DNA of 29,299 nucleotides from CAZWCX01 sp964632945. Lineage in GTDB: Bacteria > Planctomycetota > MHYJ01 > WSZJ01 > CAZWCX01. The stretch lies in assembly GCA_964632945.1 (NCBI GenBank), contig CAZWCX010000094.1, positions 1 through 29,299 on the forward strand, written 5' to 3'. The translations under genes were made by a program, and so were the position numbers. Positions 12,996 to 21,553 of this stretch are shown here, one piece after another. Below the pieces are notes generated by a model. That model made no database searches, was not told the DNA's origin, and saw only the letters and a program-made list of their open reading frames with translations. Each line of letters starts with the position of its first letter. Position 1 is the stretch's first letter.

Positions 12996-14942
12996 TCAAC
13001 TCGCGCGGACCACGCGGACGCGGCAGTCCAGGTACGCGGCCCCCTCGCCGGCGTCCGTGGTGCGGGCGCGGACGAGGACGTTGGCGCAGGTACCGCGATC
13101 ATAGTGGCCGCCCTTGGGGACGATGACGACGTCGCGGCGTTGCGCCGGGTCGAAGCGCAGGCGCGCGCGGACGCGGCCGATCGCGCTTTCGATCCAGACG
13201 GTCTCGCCGTCGGCGCATCCCGGCGCCGCGTCCGGGTGGCAGGTCGCGGGCAGGATCTCGGGCTCGGCCTCCGCCCATTGGGAGGACTGGGATCGGGTGC
13301 TGGAATTCGAGAAGAGCCACAACGGGAAGCCGGGCTCGTCGGGCGGTTCCGGGGGCATCGCGTAGACGAGGCGCGCGCGTCCGCCCGGCGTCGGGAAGCG
13401 GCGGTCGCGGAAAAGGACGTCGGGCGCGAGCGGATTGCGAACGGCCCCCTGTTCCAGCCGCTCGAGGGTGACGCCGTGGGGTTCGACGCGGCGGAGGAGG
13501 CGACGCTTCCACTCTCGCGCGTCCCCGGCGAGCCGGGGCGCCAGGCCGTCCGCGCCGGCGCCGCCGCGCGCGTCGATCCGGCGGGCGACCTCCTGCACGA
13601 TCTCGAGGTCCGAGCGCACGCCCGGCGGCGGGGCGAGTACCGGCAGCGAGGTCCCGATCCAGTGGTGGCCGTAGGCGCCGATCAGGTCGTCGTCTTCGAC
13701 CAGCGTGGTGGTCGGGAGGACGACGTGGGCGCGGCGGCCGGTGTCGGTGAGGAACGGGTCGACCACAACGACGAACTCGCGCGACTCCAGCGCGCGCGCG
13801 ACGACGGCCGAGTCCGGCAACATCGCGACCGGGTTGCCGGCCGTGATCCAGACCGCGCGCACGGGCGGGTCCGCGGCGGCGAGGATCTCGTGCCCGAGAC
13901 GCGGCTCGCAGAGGGTACGGGCCCACGACCCGCCGGCGAACGACAGGTCGAACGCGCCGCGTCGCTTGTAGTAGAAGGAGACGCCGCCGCCGGGGATCCC
14001 CAGGTTGCCGCTCACCGCCCCGAGCGCATCGAGCGCGCGGATGATCGCGGAGCCGTTGCCGCGCCGGCCCATCCCCCAGCCGACCTGGATGGCGCAAGGC
14101 CGGTCCGCCAGCGCCTCCGCGACCGCCTCCGCGTCCGCGAACGGGACGTCCGCCGCGCGCGCCCATTCCTCCGCGCTGCGGCCGTGCACCAGCGCGGAGA
14201 ACTCCGCGTGATGATCGCACCAGGAAGCCGCCCCGGGGTCGGCCCAGCCCCGGTCGAACAGGATCCGGGCGGCGGACATGGCGAGGTGGAAATCGCCTCC
14301 CGGGCGCGGTCGCAAGACCCGGTGGGCGAGCCGGCCGGCGGAGGTCGCGACCGGGTCGATGAGCAGGACCCGCGCGCCGCGCCGCTTCGCCTCCTCGAGC
14401 ACCGGGACGAGGTGGATGTTCGAGACGGCCGGATTCTTCCCCCAGAGCAGGATCGCGCGCGCGTTCCGGAGGTCGAAGAGGTCGTGAGAGTCCTCCTCGC
14501 CGAAGTCGGCCTCCTGCGCGGCGTCCCCCGCGCCGGAACAGATGTCTCCCCGCTTTCCGGTCACGGGCCCGAAGTGCTGGAAGAAGAGGTCGACCAGCGT
14601 CTTGAGCAACCCGAGGCTCCCGCCCGAGCGGTAGGCCAGGATGGCGGCGGGTCCGGACTCCGCGCGGATGCGCAGCAGCGTGTCCGCGATCCGGTCGAAC
14701 GCCTCGTCCCACGACGCGGGCTGCAGGCGGCCGTCGCGCCGCACCAGCGGGGTGGTCAGCCGGTCCGGGGAGTGCTGTCGCGCCGGGAACTTCGCGGTGC
14801 GAAAACAGATCGACCCGCGGGTGATCGGGTGATCCGGATCGCCGGCGAGCCGAATCAGGCGTCCATCCTCGACCGTGGCGATCAGACCGCACGCGTCGGG
14901 ACAGTCGCGGTTGCAGATCGTGCGCCGGGTTTCCACCGCCAT
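12996..14942 (-). CDS. Molybdopterin-dependent oxidoreductase (DMSO reductase family)
   Basis: 648 residues. The N-terminus carries a [4Fe-4S] motif: C10, C14, C18 (ICNRDCPDACG) and C46 (GSICF). It continues as a complete bis-MGD catalytic subunit with GDICSGAG around residue 135, the GKNPAVSN loop, WITAGNP, and a C-terminal molybdopterin dinucleotide-binding domain containing NSSTRSQSS and GCADGETVWIES. There is no twin-arginine signal, so it should be cytoplasmic. It resembles assimilatory or formate-dehydrogenase-like oxidoreductases, but the substrate cannot be read from the sequence. The active-site region has Cys/Ser and no in-frame UGA, so it is not a selenoprotein. The ATG has AGGGAGG five bases upstream. 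No electron-transfer subunit is adjacent. Confidence 0.88.
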   Translation of the reverse strand: MAVETRRTICNRDCPDACGLIATVEDGRLIRLAGDPDHPITRGSICFRTAKFPARQHSPDRLTTPLVRRDGRLQPASWDEAFDRIADTLLRIRAESGPAAILAYRSGGSLGLLKTLVDLFFQHFGPVTGKRGDICSGAGDAAQEADFGEEDSHDLFDLRNARAILLWGKNPAVSNIHLVPVLEEAKRRGARVLLIDPVATSAGRLAHRVLRPRPGGDFHLAMSAARILFDRGWADPGAASWCDHHAEFSALVHGRSAEEWARAADVPFADAEAVAEALADRPCAIQVGWGMGRRGNGSAIIRALDALGAVSGNLGIPGGGVSFYYKRRGAFDLSFAGGSWARTLCEPRLGHEILAAADPPVRAVWITAGNPVAMLPDSAVVARALESREFVVVVDPFLTDTGRRAHVVLPTTTLVEDDDLIGAYGHHWIGTSLPVLAPPPGVRSDLEIVQEVARRIDARGGAGADGLAPRLAGDAREWKRRLLRRVEPHGVTLERLEQGAVRNPLAPDVLFRDRRFPTPGGRARLVYAMPPEPPDEPGFPLWLFSNSSTRSQSSQWAEAEPEILPATCHPDAAPGCADGETVWIESAIGRVRARLRFDPAQRRDVVIVPKGGHYDRGTCANVLVRARTTDAGEGAAYLDCRVRVVRAS

Positions 14943-14972
14943 GGCGGCCTCCCTGTTGGAGCGGTCCCTCCA

Positions 14973-15002
14973 CCCATACCCGATCGGCCCCCATCCTGTC
15001 GA
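14973..15002 (-). promoter_or_regulatory. Possible sigma-70 promoter for the oxidoreductase gene
   Basis: On the minus strand TCGACA, an 18-base spacer and TATGGG lie about 30 bases before the ATG. The -35 box is good and the -10 box is poor. Confidence 0.3.
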
Positions 15003-15090
15003 GGGCCGGACGCGAGCGTCGCGGACCGGGCCGCCGGCGGGCGGCCTACGCCGCCGCCGCGACGGAAGTCCGGGGAAGCCGCTCGCCTCC

Positions 15091-15125
15091 GAAAAAGAGC
15101 AGGGCCGCCGCGATTCGCGACGGCC
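15091..15125 (-). terminator. Intrinsic terminator after the FHA-like/TPR gene
   Basis: A 10-pair stem with one mismatch (GGCCGTCGCG, loop AAT, CGCGGCGGCC) is followed on the minus strand within a few bases by a CTTTTT tract. It lies 37 bases after the stop codon at 15162. Confidence 0.7.
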
Positions 15126-15161
15126 GAGCCGGAGTGTAGGGCAAACGGGAGACGGATGACG

Positions 15162-17426
15162 TTACCGCTTCGGCATCGGGGACGCCTTGGCGGATTCCTT
15201 CATCTTGGCCTCCTCGAGGTTGTTCTTGAACTTGAGCGCCTCCTGGCGCACCGAGTTCTCCTGCGCCAGGTAGCGGATCAGCATGTCGAGCACGACCTGG
15301 TCGGCGTCGGTCGAGGTCGAGGTCCAGAAGTGTCCCTTGACCTCCTTCATCAGCCGGGTGGACTCCATCTCGACCTTGCGGCGGATCTTGTCGGTGAGGG
15401 CGCCGTCGGTGTCGTACTTGGCGAGCTTCTTGAACTGTTCGATCGAGGTCGCGTAGCGCCCTTCCTCGAAGGCCGACATCCCCTTGGAGAACGACTCCTC
15501 GGCGACTTCGCGGACCTTGCTGCGGGACGCCTTGTGGATCTGGGCGGCCTCGACCAGGTACGGGTTGGCATTGTCGGTCTCGGCCTTGCGCACGGCTTCC
15601 AGGTGCGGGAGAGCGTCGACATACTCGTGCATCTGGTAGAGGCGCTTCCCTTCCTCCAGGCCGGCGAGGACGGTGCGGATCTTCTTGGCCAGAACGGTCG
15701 CGCGCTCCTCCGGGTGAGAGTTCAGGATGTCGAGGGCCGTCCGCGCGTCCTTCTGGCGATACGCCTTCACCGCCTGCTGGAAGAGCTTCTCGTTGGTGAT
15801 GTTCGTCTTCAGGGTCATCAGGGCGCGGTCATAGTGGCTGCCCATGGCGATCTTCTCGAGCTTGTCGAGCGCTTCCTCCAGGCGGCCGTTGCGGGCCAGC
15901 GTGTCGCAGTCGGCGAGCCGGACCTTGACGTCGAAGTTCTTGCGGCAGGCGTCGATCGCGTCGGAGACCTCGGCGTCGGGCTGGGCGAAGAACTTGAGGG
16001 CCTTCTCGTAGTTGGCGATCGCCGCGGTCCAGTCCGGGGCCTTCCCCTCGAGGGACTTCTCGGCCTTGGCGACGTAGTCCTTGCGGAGGGCGACGCGGAT
16101 CTTCACGAGGTCGGCCTTCACCGCCATGCGCAGGTCGCTGTTCTCATAGTCCCGCTCGATCTCTTCGTAGAGGGCCAGGGCGTTTTCGAGGTCCTTCTTC
16201 TCGACATGCTCCTGGGCCTGGTAGATCAATTCCGCGCACGCCTTCTCGCGGCGGACCCAGTCGCTCTGCTTCTTCGCGAAGGCCACCAGGGACTCGGTCG
16301 CCTCGTCGAGCCGGGCCAGGTCGCCGTACAGGGTGTCGGCCTTGCCCCAGTCGAAGAGGAACGGGTCGTTGTTGGCGCGGAAGAGACGGGCGATGTCGAG
16401 TCCGATCCGGGAGACCTTGCTCTCCGGGTAGAGCTCGCCCAGGCGCGCGAACTCGTCGGCCGCGCCCTCGAACTTGCCCTGCTCCAGGCTGACCAGCGCC
16501 GGCTCGAGCATCTCGTCGAACGTGGGGTAGTCGTCGGCCTGACGACCGGCGAACACGAACCCGACCAGGCAGAGCAGGATCGCCGCGGTGAGGGCGACCA
16601 TCATGCCGACCACGCGCCGGTTGGCCCGGGGGGCGGCGGCGACTTCGACTTCTTCTTCGACTTCCTCGTCGGCCTCTTCGACGCCCGCTTCGGAGTACTC
16701 GACGTCCGCGGCTTCTTCGCTCTCCTCGGTCGCGTCCGCGTCGGTCGCGTCCGCGGCTTCCTCGGCGTCCTCGATGTCGTCGTCGTCGACTTCGACTTCT
16801 TCGATCGCCACGGTCGCGGCGGGCATCTTGGTCTCTTCCGGGGCCTCGTCGGCGGCTTCCTCGTCGGACACCAGGAAGGCGGGGTCGATCGCTTCCTCGC
16901 GCGCCGGCGCGGGCGCCTCGTCGGACTTCAGGAACTCGGGGTCGATCGCGGCCTCGGCCGCGGGCTTGGCGGAGGTCTTGCGCGCGCTGCGCTGGAGGTC
17001 CTTCCGGCGGGCGGTCGCCTTGGCGAACGACTCGCAGAGATAAAACTCGAGGTCGCCAAGCTGGACGTAGTCGCCTTCGCTGAGGTGGGAGATCTTCGCG
17101 CGCTCGCCGTTGACGAACACGCCCGTCTCCACGCCCAGGTCGTGGACCGTGAGCTTGCCGCCGCGGAGGACGATCACGGCTTCCCCGGCGACGGCCACGG
17201 TCTTGCCCGTCTTCGGGGCGGGACCGGTGATGCGCGCCTCGGTCTTGCGAGCGGGGGTGCGCACCTCAGGGGTCGCGGGGGCGGACACCGGGGCCGGGGT
17301 CGCCTTGGGCGTCGGCACCTTGGTCTTGCGGACCGGCTTGCGCGGCTCGCCCAGCGTCGTCGGCATGTCGGCGAACGTCTCGGCGAAGGTCCCCATCGTG
17401 ATCCCGGCGTCCTGCTTGCGATCCAT
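15162..17426 (-). CDS. Membrane protein with partial FHA-like domain and periplasmic TPR-like repeats
   Basis: 754 residues. After a basic Thr/Pro/Lys-rich N-terminus, residues 80-130 match the second half of an FHA domain (TGVFVNGERA, LSEGDYVQLG). The Arg and Ser that bind phosphothreonine in the first half are not recognisable, so phosphopeptide binding is uncertain. A strongly acidic Glu/Asp/Ala segment (160-263) leads to one transmembrane helix (about 272-293), then about 450 residues of helical TPR-like repeats that would lie outside the cytoplasm. The start is the ATG at 17426, which has AGAGGAG eight bases upstream; the frame opens 23 codons earlier without support. It begins 43 bases after the upstream gene ends, so the two form an operon. 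Probable scaffold for the Tad apparatus or another envelope complex (inference from neighbours). Confidence 0.75.
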   Translation of the reverse strand: MDRKQDAGITMGTFAETFADMPTTLGEPRKPVRKTKVPTPKATPAPVSAPATPEVRTPARKTEARITGPAPKTGKTVAVAGEAVIVLRGGKLTVHDLGVETGVFVNGERAKISHLSEGDYVQLGDLEFYLCESFAKATARRKDLQRSARKTSAKPAAEAAIDPEFLKSDEAPAPAREEAIDPAFLVSDEEAADEAPEETKMPAATVAIEEVEVDDDDIEDAEEAADATDADATEESEEAADVEYSEAGVEEADEEVEEEVEVAAAPRANRRVVGMMVALTAAILLCLVGFVFAGRQADDYPTFDEMLEPALVSLEQGKFEGAADEFARLGELYPESKVSRIGLDIARLFRANNDPFLFDWGKADTLYGDLARLDEATESLVAFAKKQSDWVRREKACAELIYQAQEHVEKKDLENALALYEEIERDYENSDLRMAVKADLVKIRVALRKDYVAKAEKSLEGKAPDWTAAIANYEKALKFFAQPDAEVSDAIDACRKNFDVKVRLADCDTLARNGRLEEALDKLEKIAMGSHYDRALMTLKTNITNEKLFQQAVKAYRQKDARTALDILNSHPEERATVLAKKIRTVLAGLEEGKRLYQMHEYVDALPHLEAVRKAETDNANPYLVEAAQIHKASRSKVREVAEESFSKGMSAFEEGRYATSIEQFKKLAKYDTDGALTDKIRRKVEMESTRLMKEVKGHFWTSTSTDADQVVLDMLIRYLAQENSVRQEALKFKNNLEEAKMKESAKASPMPKR

Positions 17427-17469
17427 GGTCGTTGCTCCTCTGCTCTCGTGTTCCCCGCCACCACCCGAT

Positions 17470-18702
17470 CTAGTTGCCGCCCACGACTCCGTCACTGTGC
17501 AGGTATTCCATGTAGGTCTTGTTCTTCATGTGTCGCGGGTCCTTCGGGTCGGGTACGATTTGCATCAGGACCTTAAGCAACTCCCGTGCCTTCCAGTGCA
17601 TTTGCCGATCGCGGGCCACCTGGTACTCCGCCTCGGCCTTCTTGTAGCGGACTTCGATCTGATCCCGGGCCTTCTGAATCTTCTCCTCGAGCCCCTTGAA
17701 CTCCGGGAGGAATTGGTGCAGGCGGATCTGTCGGATCGTCCGGAGCGCCCGTTGATAGCTCGCGTAAGCCTTCCACGTGTTTTCGACCGACTTGTCGGCG
17801 TCCTGCGTGAGCTCGTCCCCGGCGCGAAGGAACTCCCGAACCCGTTCCAGCGTATCGGCTTTCGACTTCTTGTCGTCCTTGGTCATGGGCTCCGGGGCGG
17901 GCGGTTCGACGGTGACGCGGACGATCTTCTGGTCCTTGTTCTCGTATTCGATCAGGACCGGGACTTCACCTTCCTTGAGGGCCGAGACCAGAAAGTGGAT
18001 GTATCCCGGCTCGAACTCGTCCTGGATCAAGAAGATATCGACGTCGGCCACATTCGGGTCGAGGCTGGTGATGTCGACGATGGCGTTGCCGCGTTCCCAG
18101 GTCTCGTGGCGGACGGTGACGTCGCCCACGGTCATGCGCTCTTCGATGGTGATCGCGCTGACCTGGAGGGAGGCGTTGAGGATGATCAGACAAACGAACA
18201 GGAGCGTCAAGCCGATCCCGGTTCCTGCGATCAACTTGAGGCGAGGCGGCTCCTCCGTTCGGCCCTCGGGGGTCGCCGGCTGGGTGCGCTTGGGGGCGGC
18301 CGCGGCGGGGGCAACCTTCTTGACGCCCTGGGCGGGGGTGGCGCTCTTGCGGACCGTGCCGGCCGCGCCCGACGGGGAGGCGGTCTTGACGCCCGCCTTG
18401 GGGGTGGTCGCGCGGCGCGGGGTCGTCTCGCGGGCCGCCCCCGCGGCGACCGGAGCCGATGACACAACCTTAGGAGAAGAAGTTACTTCCGTCTTGCGAA
18501 TCTTCTTCACCGGCGCCGGCGGGGTGCTGCTCTTGACCGCAGGCACCGCCGGGTTGGAGGGCTTCTTCTTGGCCCGGAGCTCCGGGAAGAGGTCTTCCGA
18601 GCGGACGGAACCCGTGTCGTAGGACAGGGTCTTGGTGCGCTTGGCCACAGGGGCGGGGGCCGGGCCGTTCGCGGCCTTGGCCTTCTTGATCGTCTCCGGC
18701 AT
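17470..18702 (-). CDS. Membrane protein with pilus-formation-type (secretin N-terminal-like) domain
   Basis: 410 residues. The first 150 form a basic Ala/Pro/Lys/Thr-rich cytoplasmic tail, followed by one transmembrane helix (about 156-177). Residues 188-266 (MTVGDVTVR, DPNVADVDIFLIQD, ALKEGEVPVLIEY) resemble the pilus-formation domain at the N-terminus of Tad/Cpa secretins, where a similar turn precedes a tight beta fold. Residues 280-400 are charged and helical, possibly TPR-like or coiled. It lacks a signal peptide and secretin barrel, so it is not the secretin itself. The ATG has GGAGAG six bases upstream. A sigma-54-type promoter lies about 60 bases upstream, and the FHA-like/TPR gene follows 43 bases downstream. 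Likely a Tad-associated inner-membrane component; the family match is by pattern only. Confidence 0.65.
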   Translation of the reverse strand: MPETIKKAKAANGPAPAPVAKRTKTLSYDTGSVRSEDLFPELRAKKKPSNPAVPAVKSSTPPAPVKKIRKTEVTSSPKVVSSAPVAAGAARETTPRRATTPKAGVKTASPSGAAGTVRKSATPAQGVKKVAPAAAAPKRTQPATPEGRTEEPPRLKLIAGTGIGLTLLFVCLIILNASLQVSAITIEERMTVGDVTVRHETWERGNAIVDITSLDPNVADVDIFLIQDEFEPGYIHFLVSALKEGEVPVLIEYENKDQKIVRVTVEPPAPEPMTKDDKKSKADTLERVREFLRAGDELTQDADKSVENTWKAYASYQRALRTIRQIRLHQFLPEFKGLEEKIQKARDQIEVRYKKAEAEYQVARDRQMHWKARELLKVLMQIVPDPKDPRHMKNKTYMEYLHSDGVVGGN

Positions 18703-18755
18703 GGCGATCTCTCCGTGTACCGAGGATAGGAAATCCGTTCTCTCGGACCGAGGTT

Positions 18756-18772
18756 AAGCAATCGCCATGCCG
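18756..18772 (-). promoter_or_regulatory. Sigma-54-type promoter for the pilus-type/FHA-like operon
   Basis: The minus strand reads CGGCATGGCGATTGCTT with GG and GC exactly 10 bases apart and the conserved TTGCT at -12. It lies about 60 bases before the ATG at 18702. Confidence 0.7.
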
Positions 18773-18850
18773 CAGGAGATTCGCCCAGGAAGTCGCCAAA
18801 TGGCTGCATTTGCGTGGGTTGCAGGAGGAATGACGGGACCCGCGCAGGAT

Positions 18851-18870
18851 CTTGGATCCTGATTCTTGGA
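18851..18870. promoter_or_regulatory. Candidate enhancer-binding-protein site (copy B)
   Basis: CTTGGATCCTGATTCTTGGA resembles the second half of the elements at 3411 and 21097, with four bases fewer in the middle. It lies about 90-110 bases upstream of the -12 element. Confidence 0.45.
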
Positions 18871-18900
18871 AAAGTCCCGTGGATTGGACAGACAGGACGG

Positions 18901-18942
18901 CGCGGCCCGGGCCCGAGCGGAATGCGGGCGCGGGGGGCCGCG
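18901..18942 (-). terminator. Possible terminator hairpin after tadC
   Basis: CGCGGCCC pairs with GGGCCGCG, and inside it GCCCG pairs with CGGGC. It is about 100 bases beyond the tadC stop and has no U-tract, so support is weak. Confidence 0.3.
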
Positions 18943-19044
18943 GGGCTACCCCGGGACAAGGCGAACCAGGCGGTGGAACGAGCCTGAAGGGATCAGCTCA
19001 TGCTTGGAGGTCGTTCCTTTTCGTCGGCTGCAGAAGATCTTGCG

Positions 19045-20001
19045 TCATTTGCCCATGAAGTAGAGCCAGATCGGTCCGAACAGGACGATGAACACCGTCG
19101 GGAAGATGAAGACCAGGAGCGGGAACAGCATCTTCACCGGGGCCTCGTTGGACTTCTTTTCGACGTTCTGGAAGCGCTTGACGCGCAGTTGATCCGAGTG
19201 GATGCGCAGGATCGGGCCCAGGTCCGCGCCCATCTTGTCGGCCTGGATCAGGGCCGTGACCGCCGTGGACAGTTCTTCCAAACTTGTGCGGACGTCCAGG
19301 TTGCGAAGGGCCTCCCGGCGCGCCTTGCCCATTCGGATCTCGCGCAGCATTTCGTTGAACTCCGCGGCGAGCGGGTTGCCCTTCTGCTTCTCGGTGACCA
19401 TCGCGATCGCCGCGGTGAAGTCCATGCCGGCTTCGACGGCGAGAGTGAGCAAGTCCAGGGTGACCGGGAGGACCCGACGCATGTCATCCATGCGCCGCTT
19501 GGCCTTGTCGTAGAGCCACATCGCCGGGACCACGGCACCGATGGCGCCCATGCCCAGCACGAACCAGAGCGACGGGATGACGAAGTAGTCCATCGCGCCG
19601 AAGAGCAGGCCCACGACTCCGCCCACGATGAACGATCCCAGCATGTCGTCGCCGTTGAGGTCGAGCGGTCGCCCGGCCTGTAGGCAGGCCTGCTGCAAAC
19701 TCTTGCGGAAATTGAGGTAAACCCGGGAGAAGCCGCGCTCCACGACCCGCCCGAAGTCGATGCGGTCGCCGGGTTCGTTCTCCTCGCCGTAGAGCGCGCG
19801 CATCCAACGCGTGAGCTTTTCGAAGAACCAGCCGAAGGTCTTGAAGTAGGGCGCGAGCAGTTTCAGAATGCCCGAGTCGTCTTTCTTGAGCTCGTCCTCG
19901 TCGATCCCCCGTTCCCGGAAGATCTCCTGCTGCATGCCGTACAGCACCCAGACGAACAGCGCGACGCTGATGCCAAGCAGGGTGCAGAGGAAGAGCAACA
20001 T
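19045..20001 (-). CDS. tadC: Tad pilus assembly inner-membrane protein TadC
   Basis: 318 residues, GspF/TadC type II secretion F-domain family. An N-terminal transmembrane helix (1-21) is followed by a cytoplasmic linker, a hydrophobic pair around 120-165, and the F domain. The F domain has the TadC signature LDLLTLAVEAGMDFTAAIA, an IRMGKARREALRNL segment and a QADKMGADLG turn, ending in a transmembrane hairpin preceded by PVKMLFPLLVF. TadB and TadC form the inner-membrane platform for assembly or retraction of Tad (Flp) pili, with the ATPase TadA, which is not in this window. The ATG has GAGGAA upstream. The gene lies 98 bases after tadB, which may include a weak sigma-54-type promoter of its own. 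Confidence 0.9.
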   Translation of the reverse strand: MLLFLCTLLGISVALFVWVLYGMQQEIFRERGIDEDELKKDDSGILKLLAPYFKTFGWFFEKLTRWMRALYGEENEPGDRIDFGRVVERGFSRVYLNFRKSLQQACLQAGRPLDLNGDDMLGSFIVGGVVGLLFGAMDYFVIPSLWFVLGMGAIGAVVPAMWLYDKAKRRMDDMRRVLPVTLDLLTLAVEAGMDFTAAIAMVTEKQKGNPLAAEFNEMLREIRMGKARREALRNLDVRTSLEELSTAVTALIQADKMGADLGPILRIHSDQLRVKRFQNVEKKSNEAPVKMLFPLLVFIFPTVFIVLFGPIWLYFMGK

Positions 20002-20038
20002 GGTCCGTGTTCCTCGAATGCGGGTCGACGCGCTCTAT

Positions 20039-20055
20039 TCGCAAACGTCGTTCCC
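20039..20055 (-). promoter_or_regulatory. Weak sigma-54-type promoter candidate before tadC
   Basis: The minus strand reads GGGAACGACGTTTGCGA, with GG-N10-GC spacing and a partial match to the -24 box. It lies about 40 bases before the tadC start. No upstream element like those of the three better sites is seen. Confidence 0.35.
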
Positions 20056-20099
20056 GCCCGTCCGTGTGATTCACTCTCGCCAAATGACGCGGAACTCAA

Positions 20100-20951
20100 T
20101 CAAAACTCGATCGTTACGATCTCACGAATGATGATCAGCCCGATCAGATCGAGGACGAAGATCCCACCGATCATCAGCCATCCGGTCGGCTGAGTGAACA
20201 TCGGCTCCATCATCTTGGGGTCGATCAGCGTGATCGCGGTGGCGATGAACACCGGCAGGAAGCCGACGATCAACCCTTCCATCTTGCCTTGCGCGGTCAG
20301 CGCCTTGATCTTGCCATTGACCTTGTAGCGCTCGCGGATGGTGGTTTCCAGCCCGCCGAGGACGTTGGTCAGTTGGCCCCCGACCCGTTCGGCAACCACG
20401 ATCGCCGTGATGATCAGGTCCAAGTCCTCGCTGGGAAGGCGCTTGTGTAGGTTTCGCATGGCCTTCTCCAGCGGCACCCCGAGGCGCAGCTCCTGGGTCA
20501 GGATGGTCATCTCCTGGCGCATGGGGTTCTTCATTTCGCTGCGTACGACTTCGAGGGCCATCGGGAGGGCGTAGCCCGCCTTGAGTGAGTTGTTGAGGAT
20601 GTTAATGAAGCCGGTCAGCTGCATATTGAAGGCGAGCGCACGACGCTTCTTGGCCCAGAACAGGATGCCCTGGGGGACAAAAAATGCGGCGAGGCCGAGA
20701 ACCAGGCTCGGAAAGAGGCGCCCGGTGGCGACCGTTCCGATCGATGTAAAGACCAGGGCGCATACGAGTTGGAGATAGAACAGATGGGCTGCAGGGAGCG
20801 AGAGATAGATCGCTTCCATCGATCGCTCGGCGCCGGAGACGTACTTCTCTTCGTAGGAGTCCCAGCGGCGGCTGAAGAGCGAATAGCCGACGGCGACGAA
20901 GGTGGCGAACGACAGGAAGCCGACGAGATACGACAGGTAGAGGATCGACAT
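20100..20951 (-). CDS. tadB: Tad pilus assembly inner-membrane protein TadB
   Basis: 283 residues, F-domain family. An N-terminal transmembrane helix and a hydrophobic pair (about 55-100) are followed by the cytoplasmic F domain with AFNMQLTGFINILNNSLKAG, QELRLGVPLEKAMRNL and ITAIVVAERVGGQLTNVL, which are diagnostic of TadB. It ends in two transmembrane helices. It is the first gene of the tadB-tadC unit and sits behind a sigma-54-type promoter about 55 bases upstream. The ATG at 20951 has a weak AAGG box nine bases upstream; the frame extends further but only the shorter form starts with the membrane helix. No other tad genes (ATPase, secretin, prepilin) are visible, so the rest of the apparatus is encoded elsewhere. 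Confidence 0.9.
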   Translation of the reverse strand: MSILYLSYLVGFLSFATFVAVGYSLFSRRWDSYEEKYVSGAERSMEAIYLSLPAAHLFYLQLVCALVFTSIGTVATGRLFPSLVLGLAAFFVPQGILFWAKKRRALAFNMQLTGFINILNNSLKAGYALPMALEVVRSEMKNPMRQEMTILTQELRLGVPLEKAMRNLHKRLPSEDLDLIITAIVVAERVGGQLTNVLGGLETTIRERYKVNGKIKALTAQGKMEGLIVGFLPVFIATAITLIDPKMMEPMFTQPTGWLMIGGIFVLDLIGLIIIREIVTIEF

Positions 20952-21003
20952 GTCCGGCACCCTTGGAGGAAGGGAGTTTCCAGTCCGTGTTCCGTATCCC
21001 CGT

Positions 21004-21020
21004 AAGCAACCCACGTGCCT
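21004..21020 (-). promoter_or_regulatory. Sigma-54-type promoter for tadB-tadC
   Basis: The minus strand reads AGGCACGTGGGTTGCTT. It matches the RpoN consensus at GGCACG and TTGCT with the exact 10-base GG to GC spacing. It lies about 55 bases before the tadB ATG. Confidence 0.78.
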
Positions 21021-21096
21021 TTCGGCAGCCAAGCCCCGCATCCCCTTAAGTCCTGCCGATTCCACCTGGATCGACCGTGCAATTCGAGGCGGACTG

Positions 21097-21128
21097 TCCA
21101 ACGGATTGGATCATTCCAGATTCCTGGA
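21097..21128. promoter_or_regulatory. Candidate enhancer-binding-protein site (copy C)
   Basis: TCCAA-N4-TTGGA followed by TCCAGAT and a CTGGA half-site. It is identical to copy A (3411-3442) at 24 of 32 positions and lies about 90-120 bases upstream of the -12 element. Confidence 0.55.
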
Positions 21129-21353
21129 TCTTGACGCAGCCGCATCCTTGCGGCCGGCCGGGCCGTGCGTCCCGATCGCACAAGGAGGGATGGCGAAGCG
21201 AACGAGCCCCTGTGCACGATGGATCCCCCGCCCCGGACCGGGGGAGGGCGTCTGCTCCTCGATCTCGATCGCCCCGGCCCCACCGGGGCGGGTGTGCGCG
21301 GAGCGGCCTGTTGGCGATCCGGACGGCGTTGGGGAGACTGGACCCGATTCCAC

Positions 21354-21381
21354 TTCCGACCGTCTTGCCCGTGGCTATAAT
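21354..21381 (+). promoter_or_regulatory. Sigma-70-type promoter for the PYP-like diguanylate cyclase gene
   Basis: A perfect TATAAT (21376-21381) follows a weak TTCCGA box with a 16-base spacer. The predicted leader is about 165 bases. Confidence 0.5.
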
Positions 21382-21553
21382 CGAGCACCGCGTGGCCGGC
21401 CGGCCGGGGGCCCCCAGGCTTCGTACTTCGGACCGGATCGCGACCCTGCCGCGCGCCATCCGCCTTCCGCCGCTTCCGCGTCGGGTGACCCCGTGCGGAG
21501 CGAATCGTCCCGACGCATCGCCGCGATGCCGCCCCACCGACTTGGAGGTCCGC

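Larger units (their letters stand above)
18703..19044. other. Intergenic region (342 bases) between tadC and the pilus-type gene
   Basis: It contains the sigma-54-type promoter and upstream element of the gene starting at 18702, and a GC hairpin at 18901-18942. I see no supported gene; the small reading frames have no ribosome-binding site or recognisable product. Confidence 0.65.
20952..21553. other. Divergent intergenic region (602 bases)
   Basis: It separates tadB (-) from the PYP-like diguanylate cyclase gene (+). It holds the tadB sigma-54-type promoter with its upstream element and the sigma-70-type promoter of the cyclase gene. The long reading frames crossing it on both strands have no convincing starts or recognisable products. 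Confidence 0.65.

Noticed and set aside
12996..14942. Selenocysteine in the molybdopterin oxidoreductase, as in formate dehydrogenase H
   Set aside because: The frame is open throughout and the active-site region reads GDICSGAG with no UGA.
12990..17576. Very long plus-strand reading frame opposite the oxidoreductase and FHA-like genes
   Set aside because: Arg/Ala/Gly/Val-rich mirror of real minus-strand genes in GC-rich DNA, with no recognisable domain.
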